From contig NZ_JAKUJZ010000005.1 in assembly GCF_022436675.1 (NCBI RefSeq), positions 434,001 through 498,000 on the forward strand: a stretch of DNA of 64,000 nucleotides, read 5' to 3'. The notes beneath the pieces were generated by a model. The model did no database searches, had not been told where the DNA came from, and saw only the letters and a program-made list of their open reading frames with translations. Positions within the stretch are counted from its first letter, which is position 1; every line of letters starts with the position of its first letter. Shown one piece after another: positions 60,283 to 64,000 of this stretch. The stretch is from Rheinheimera hassiensis (GTDB lineage: Bacteria; Pseudomonadota; Gammaproteobacteria; Enterobacterales; Alteromonadaceae). A program made the position numbers and the translations under genes.

Positions 60283-60732
60283 TTAGCTTTGCTCACATAA
60301 CAGCTTTAGTTTTTGCAGTGCCTTGGGCCAGGTATCCTGCATATATTGCGCATACTCGGGCGCAATATCCTGCTCAATACTCACTTCTGTACCGCTTTCT
60401 ACCGCCCGAAACCGGTAGTTCTCGAACGCCGGTGCCCAGCTGGTTACCTGTTCGCTATCAAAATCATCTTGGCCATTAACGATAAAACCCAGGTGTTTAA
60501 TCGAGATCAGTTCCAGCGGTTTATGCTCAGCAATCGTTGCTACCATGCCATTACCGGACGGCGATAAAAACCGTATGGTCTCGCCCTGTTGCCAGCTGCC
60601 TTTAAAATACGAGCCTTCGCAAAATGCTGAGGTCCAGTTACGGTAACCAACGTCCGAAAACATCCGCTGCCACACCGTTTGCACCGGTGCATTAATCACA
60701 ATACTGAAGTTAAGTTGTTTTACATTACGCAT
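60283..60732 (-). CDS. SRPBCC-family (START/AHSA1-like) protein
   Basis: The 149-aa protein has a START-like helix-grip fold: FSIVINAPVQTVWQRMFSD, WTSAFCEGSYFKGSWQQG and the terminal amphipathic helix. The GGAGG site at the right distance supports the ATG at 60732 rather than 60771. Members bind hydrophobic ligands or stimulate Hsp90; no ligand can be inferred. Confidence 0.8.
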   Translation of the reverse strand: MRNVKQLNFSIVINAPVQTVWQRMFSDVGYRNWTSAFCEGSYFKGSWQQGETIRFLSPSGNGMVATIAEHKPLELISIKHLGFIVNGQDDFDSEQVTSWAPAFENYRFRAVESGTEVSIEQDIAPEYAQYMQDTWPKALQKLKLLCEQS

Positions 60733-60774
60733 TGTTAGCCTCCGGCCTACTGTGTTTTTACAAATTAACATAGC

Positions 60775-60803
60775 AAAAAGGCCTGCATTGCGCTGGCCTT
60801 TTT
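60775..60803 (-). terminator. Terminator after the mipA-like gene
   Basis: AAAAAGGCC / GGCCTTTTT with an 11-nt loop, downstream of the minus-strand MipA gene and just upstream of the SRPBCC gene. Confidence 0.75.
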
Positions 60804-60926
60804 GTTTAACTCAGGGGAATTAAGCACTGTCGAGCTGCAACCAGCCATCTGAGCCAGTGCGGAGCCAATACGTATTGATTGACAGCGCATGGCGCAAGCT
60901 GGCAAGAACCACACGCCTAACGACGC

Positions 60927-61763
60927 TCAGAAGCTATATGTCAGATTCAAGCTGCCAGCGGGTGATGTTTCTCGTTGAACAATCGAGCTATCACGTGCAT
61001 CGCCAGCCAACTGCGTAACCCCAGCTGAGGCAACCACGCTCCAGCTTCTGTTGAGCTTGTGCATCCAGTCTATATTCAGTGAATAGGCATAGATCCCAGA
61101 TTCGGCATCATGTCGAGCAAACCCCGATGCGGCCGACTGTGATGCACTTACCCCGTAGTAAGTCTGCATGTACTTGCTGGTACCCCAACTGCCCGTCAGC
61201 GCCAGCGTCACGGAGTTGTTCGACGACGTATAGAGCGGGCTGATAATGCCGAAGTGCAGGGCCGCACCGTTGTTGCGCTGAGAAATCGGCACCTCAGCCA
61301 GCAACTGCAGATTAAGCCAGTCGGTTACCTCGTACCCCAGGCCAAGCACACTGATCGCAGAGCCTTTGACGTCGCCCAAGCCTCGCAAATAGTCGCTGCC
61401 GTAGCTGGTCGAGTCGCTGTCGACGTCACGATCCTTACGGCCTGCGCGATAGCTCAGCACAGCCCTGTAATTCAACTTGCCGATGCTGTTGCCATAGCCT
61501 ATTCCACTGGTGGTGCTGACGAAGAAACCATTTACCATGGAGTAATCAAGTACCAGTGCAGCCATAGCTCGGTTTTCATCCGAACCGGAGTAACGTGGCG
61601 CGACGTCCACGCCTCCGCCCAAGGTCAACTCGTTACCCTGCTTCGCTTCGGCCGCCAGTATTGGGGTGACCAGCAACGCCAAGGCAGTTCCCAGCAACAT
61701 TTGTTTCAGGCTTCGACCTGAGAGTGAATAGGGAAACTTATGACGCAGTTCGATGTTTCTCAT
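60927..61763 (-). CDS. MipA/OmpV-family outer membrane protein
   Basis: The 278-aa protein has a signal peptide with an unusually long basic start (MRNIELRHKFPYSLSG before LLGTALALLVTPILAAEA). The barrel carries LTLGGGVDVAPRYSGSDENR, STTSGIGYGN, VLGLGYEVTDWLNLQLLAEVP and ends NLTYSF, the family's terminal strand. MipA proteins scaffold murein enzymes or respond to polymyxin and peptides when next to a PmrA-like system. AAGGA precedes the ATG at 61763; the longer reading to 61838 crosses the operator region. Divergent from the regulator gene. Confidence 0.85.
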   Translation of the reverse strand: MRNIELRHKFPYSLSGRSLKQMLLGTALALLVTPILAAEAKQGNELTLGGGVDVAPRYSGSDENRAMAALVLDYSMVNGFFVSTTSGIGYGNSIGKLNYRAVLSYRAGRKDRDVDSDSTSYGSDYLRGLGDVKGSAISVLGLGYEVTDWLNLQLLAEVPISQRNNGAALHFGIISPLYTSSNNSVTLALTGSWGTSKYMQTYYGVSASQSAASGFARHDAESGIYAYSLNIDWMHKLNRSWSVVASAGVTQLAGDARDSSIVQRETSPAGSLNLTYSF

Positions 61764-61863
61764 TGAAGAGTTCCTTGTAGATCCAATGATTAAAATAAAA
61801 GCGGTTTTTAACCGCCGGAATGCTAAGTTTGAATGCACCCCCTAAAGTTCTCATGAGCCAGAA

Positions 61864-61880
61864 ATGAAGAAACAATGAAG
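61864..61880 (-). promoter_or_regulatory. Direct-repeat operator facing mipA
   Basis: On the minus strand CTTCAT-TGTTT-CTTCAT: two perfect 6-bp half-sites on an 11-bp period, the spacing used by OmpR/PmrA-type regulators. It precedes the MipA gene by about 100 nt. Confidence 0.5.
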
Positions 61881-61927
61881 CCAGTACTGGTGCTGCAAAT
61901 CTGATGAATTTCCTATACCGCCCTTTT

Positions 61928-61960
61928 CTTAAGGCGTTCTTCATTTACTGTTGATACAAT
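61928..61960 (+). promoter_or_regulatory. Direct-repeat operator and -10 element facing the regulator gene
   Basis: On the plus strand CTTAAG-GCGTT-CTTCAT (61928-61944) has the same 11-bp period and resembles the PmrA box. TACAAT at 61955-61960 follows 10 nt later as a probable -10, which would place transcription start at or next to the GTG start codon at 61968. Confidence 0.5.
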
Positions 61961-61967
61961 TGCCATT

Positions 61968-62645
61968 GTGAAAATTCTCCTGATCGAAGACGACCTGGAT
62001 CTCGGCAATGGCGTACGTATTGCTCTTGTAGATCAAGGGTTAGATGTCATATGGGTTCGCCGCAAAGAGGATGCGCTTCAGCAACTCGATGCCTGCGCGC
62101 CAGAACTTGTGTTGCTCGACCTCGGACTACCCGATGGCGATGGCATGAGCCTAATGACATGCTTGCGTCAGCAATTCAAAGGTATTCCCGTAATCATCCT
62201 GACTGCGCGAGGCACTCTGCACGATCGTCTATGTGGGCTGGATGCTGGTGCGGACGACTATCTTGTCAAACCTTTTGTTCTCGCCGAGTTGTTGGCTCGG
62301 GTGAGAGCACTTGCGCGACGCAGTTACGGTTTTGAGAATGAGACGATAGAAGTTCGAGGATTATCGCTTCATGTGCCGACTCGTCGCGTGACAGTACGTG
62401 AACGAAATATGGATTTGACGGCAAGTGAATATACGTTGCTTGAGCTATTAATGTTGCGCACCGACCGTGTACTTACACGCCGATTTCTGGAAGAAAGGAT
62501 ATTCGGTACAAAAGACAACTTAAGCAATGCTCTCGATGTGCATATGGGTAATTTGCGGCGCAAAATCGGCGACGGTTATGTGCGAACGGTGCGAGGCGTA
62601 GGGTATGTCATTGATACCGTACCGATCCAGAAGGGGGCAGGCTGA
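61968..62645 (+). CDS. OmpR/PmrA-type response regulator
   Basis: The 225-aa regulator has a receiver (phosphoacceptor Asp51 in LVLLDLGLPDGDG, Lys in YLVKPF) and a winged-helix DNA-binding domain (LTASEYTLLELLMLRTDRVLT, VRTVRGVGYVID). It most resembles PmrA/QseB-type regulators. It starts at GTG with no Shine-Dalgarno sequence in the upstream 25 nt. The gene overlaps the kinase by one nucleotide (TGATG). Confidence 0.93.
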   Translation: MKILLIEDDLDLGNGVRIALVDQGLDVIWVRRKEDALQQLDACAPELVLLDLGLPDGDGMSLMTCLRQQFKGIPVIILTARGTLHDRLCGLDAGADDYLVKPFVLAELLARVRALARRSYGFENETIEVRGLSLHVPTRRVTVRERNMDLTASEYTLLELLMLRTDRVLTRRFLEERIFGTKDNLSNALDVHMGNLRRKIGDGYVRTVRGVGYVIDTVPIQKGAG

Positions 62646-64000
62646 TGCGAAATTTTTGGCACCACCTGAGAACCCCAACGCTCGTACGGCGAATTATGTT
62701 CGCCCAAATGCTGCTGCTTACACTGCTTTGGTGTGTTTTCCTGACTTACATTCTGTGGGAGGACTTGCGCAGTCCTAATATGCTATCGGGCAGCAAGACT
62801 TACGAAACCATTATTACACTGATTGATCGTATGGATGATCGTCCGCAGGATCGAAACGCTGTACTAGAAGACTTCAGCAAAGCGTTACGTGAAGGTTATG
62901 GTGGCGGTGAAGACCCAGCAATTTCCATCAGCCTAATCGTTCGGAAGAATAAAGAGATTATTTATTCATCTGATGGCGCTCCAACAAGTGTGACAAACAC
63001 AAAGTATGGAGAAATTCAACGCATTCAAAGTGAGGGCCGCACTTGGGTTGGCCGCACCCAGAAGTCGGAGGAGTCCGACGCAGAGGTAACACTCGTCACA
63101 CCGGCTGGAGACTGGAATTTATTTATATACCTGAACTCGCGCGGCTATTACATATTGCCGCTGCTGGTATGCATTCCTTTTCTTTTATTTCCCGCCTGGT
63201 TGTCAATCCGTATTGCAATGCGCCCCTGGAACAAGGTGGTGCATGAAGTTTCCTTGCGAACGCCAGAAGATCTATCCCCCTTAAAAGATGGGCCAAAGCA
63301 CATGGAGCTTCGCCAAATGGTAGACGCCATTAATGTGTTTCTTGCCAGGGTGCGAGAAAGTACTGAAAGGGAACGCATTTTTATTGCAGATGCCGCTCAC
63401 GAGCTACGTACTCCCTTGGCTGCGATGCGCATCAATGTTGAGGCTTTGCAGTCCTACGTAAGCAGCGATAGTCAGCAAGAGTTACTTGCAGGAATTATCC
63501 GCAGTAATAGCCGTGCGGCTCGTCTCGTCAATCAGTTGCTGCTGATGATGCATAGCGAAGCGCCCATTGACACAGTAGTGGTGCCCGTGCCGCTGACGAC
63601 GCTGGTACAAGAGCGAATGGCTGCGCTGGCGCCGCTAGCTGCTGAACGTAGGATTGAGCTTGAATTCTACTCGCATGATGAAGTCTGGATTACAGGTATC
63701 AGAGAGCGCCTGATGTCGTTAATCGACAATTTAATTGAGAACGCAGTGAAGTACAGCCCCGAGGGCGGACGGGTTGAGGTAGATATACGGGCACTGGATA
63801 AATCCGCACAACTGCGTGTTTCAGATGCAGGCCCTGGCATTTCCGCTGAATTGAGGGAGCGCGTATTCGATAGGTTTTTTCGTGACCCCAATCAGATGCA
63901 AAGCGGAAGTGGATTAGGGCTTGCAATAGTCAAAGCAGTTGCACAACAACATAACAGTAACGTTTGCCTAAACACCTCTGCAGAGGGTGGGCTCATGGTT
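62645..64000 (+). CDS. Sensor histidine kinase of the two-component pair, 3'-truncated by the window
   Basis: The frame is open from the ATG at 62645 to the window edge (452 codons). It predicts transmembrane helix 1 (about 14-38), a ~125-residue periplasmic sensor, transmembrane helix 2 (about 168-190), and the kinase core: ADAAHELRTPLAAMRI with His252, NLIENAVKYSPEGG (N-box), SDAGPGIS (G1) and GSGLGLAIVKAVA (G2). The last few residues and the stop are outside. It matches the PmrB/QseC-type partner of the regulator. The acidic segment near residues 139-147 (QKSEESDAEV) is in the sensor domain. Confidence 0.9.
   Translation, partial: MRNFWHHLRTPTLVRRIMFAQMLLLTLLWCVFLTYILWEDLRSPNMLSGSKTYETIITLIDRMDDRPQDRNAVLEDFSKALREGYGGGEDPAISISLIVRKNKEIIYSSDGAPTSVTNTKYGEIQRIQSEGRTWVGRTQKSEESDAEVTLVTPAGDWNLFIYLNSRGYYILPLLVCIPFLLFPAWLSIRIAMRPWNKVVHEVSLRTPEDLSPLKDGPKHMELRQMVDAINVFLARVRESTERERIFIADAAHELRTPLAAMRINVEALQSYVSSDSQQELLAGIIRSNSRAARLVNQLLLMMHSEAPIDTVVVPVPLTTLVQERMAALAPLAAERRIELEFYSHDEVWITGIRERLMSLIDNLIENAVKYSPEGGRVEVDIRALDKSAQLRVSDAGPGISAELRERVFDRFFRDPNQMQSGSGLGLAIVKAVAQQHNSNVCLNTSAEGGLMV

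Overview
The window is a stretch of chromosome from a gammaproteobacterium. The core gene set and its order fit the Alteromonadales/Chromatiaceae group around Rheinheimera, Alishewanella and Arsukibacterium. That placement is an inference from gene order, motX, and the type of envelope and chemotaxis genes; no rRNA is present to confirm it. GC content looks close to 50% throughout by eye. No phage, insertion sequence, CRISPR array or replication origin was seen.

Layout. 1-9.8 kb: a 5'-truncated ABC permease, a calcineurin-like UDP-diacylglucosamine-type phosphatase, an OlsF-like double acyltransferase, a DUF3300 envelope protein, OmpW, and an acetyl-CoA hydrolase/GNAT fusion translationally coupled to an HDAC-family deacetylase. 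9.9-16.1 kb: purL, mltF and tadA. 16.2-17.6 kb: a small membrane coiled-coil protein, Zur and CheX. 17.7-22.9 kb, minus strand: rpsF-priB-rpsR-rplI, dnaB-alr and rlmB, with a probable S6:S18 leader and a palindrome-rich block. 23-30.2 kb: rnr, motX, an S41 protease, purA and a PLP enzyme. 30.2-38.4 kb: the tsaE-amiB-mutL-miaA-hfq-hflX-hflK-hflC operon. 38.6-45.1 kb: queG, a DUF1289 protein, tRNA-Gly, orn, rsgA-psd, a glycerophosphodiesterase, a MerC-type protein, a PriC-like protein and a DUF3016 protein. 45.3-53.6 kb: groESL behind a sigma-32-type promoter, dsbD, aroQ-accB-accC, prmA and a signal peptidase. 53.7-64 kb is more accessory: a beta-barrel protein, a five-gene minus-strand signalling operon (sigma-54 activator, a 69-aa histidine-box mini-protein, CHASE3 kinase, single-domain receiver, triple-receiver hybrid kinase), an SRPBCC protein, and a MipA gene divergent from an OmpR-type regulator and a kinase cut by the window edge.

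How it fits together. Most of the window is housekeeping: translation, replication, tRNA modification, lipid and peptidoglycan metabolism, and protein quality control. The most notable non-coding signal is a two-copy family of structured intergenic repeats (about 22.96-23.05 kb and 42.76-42.85 kb). They share a 52-nt core but have unrelated flanking arms that remain complementary. The most notable protein-level signal is the signalling operon containing a protein that looks like a histidine-kinase phosphoacceptor helix without a kinase. The divergent mipA/two-component intergenic region carries oppositely oriented 11-bp-period direct repeats, and the regulator may be translated from a leaderless mRNA.
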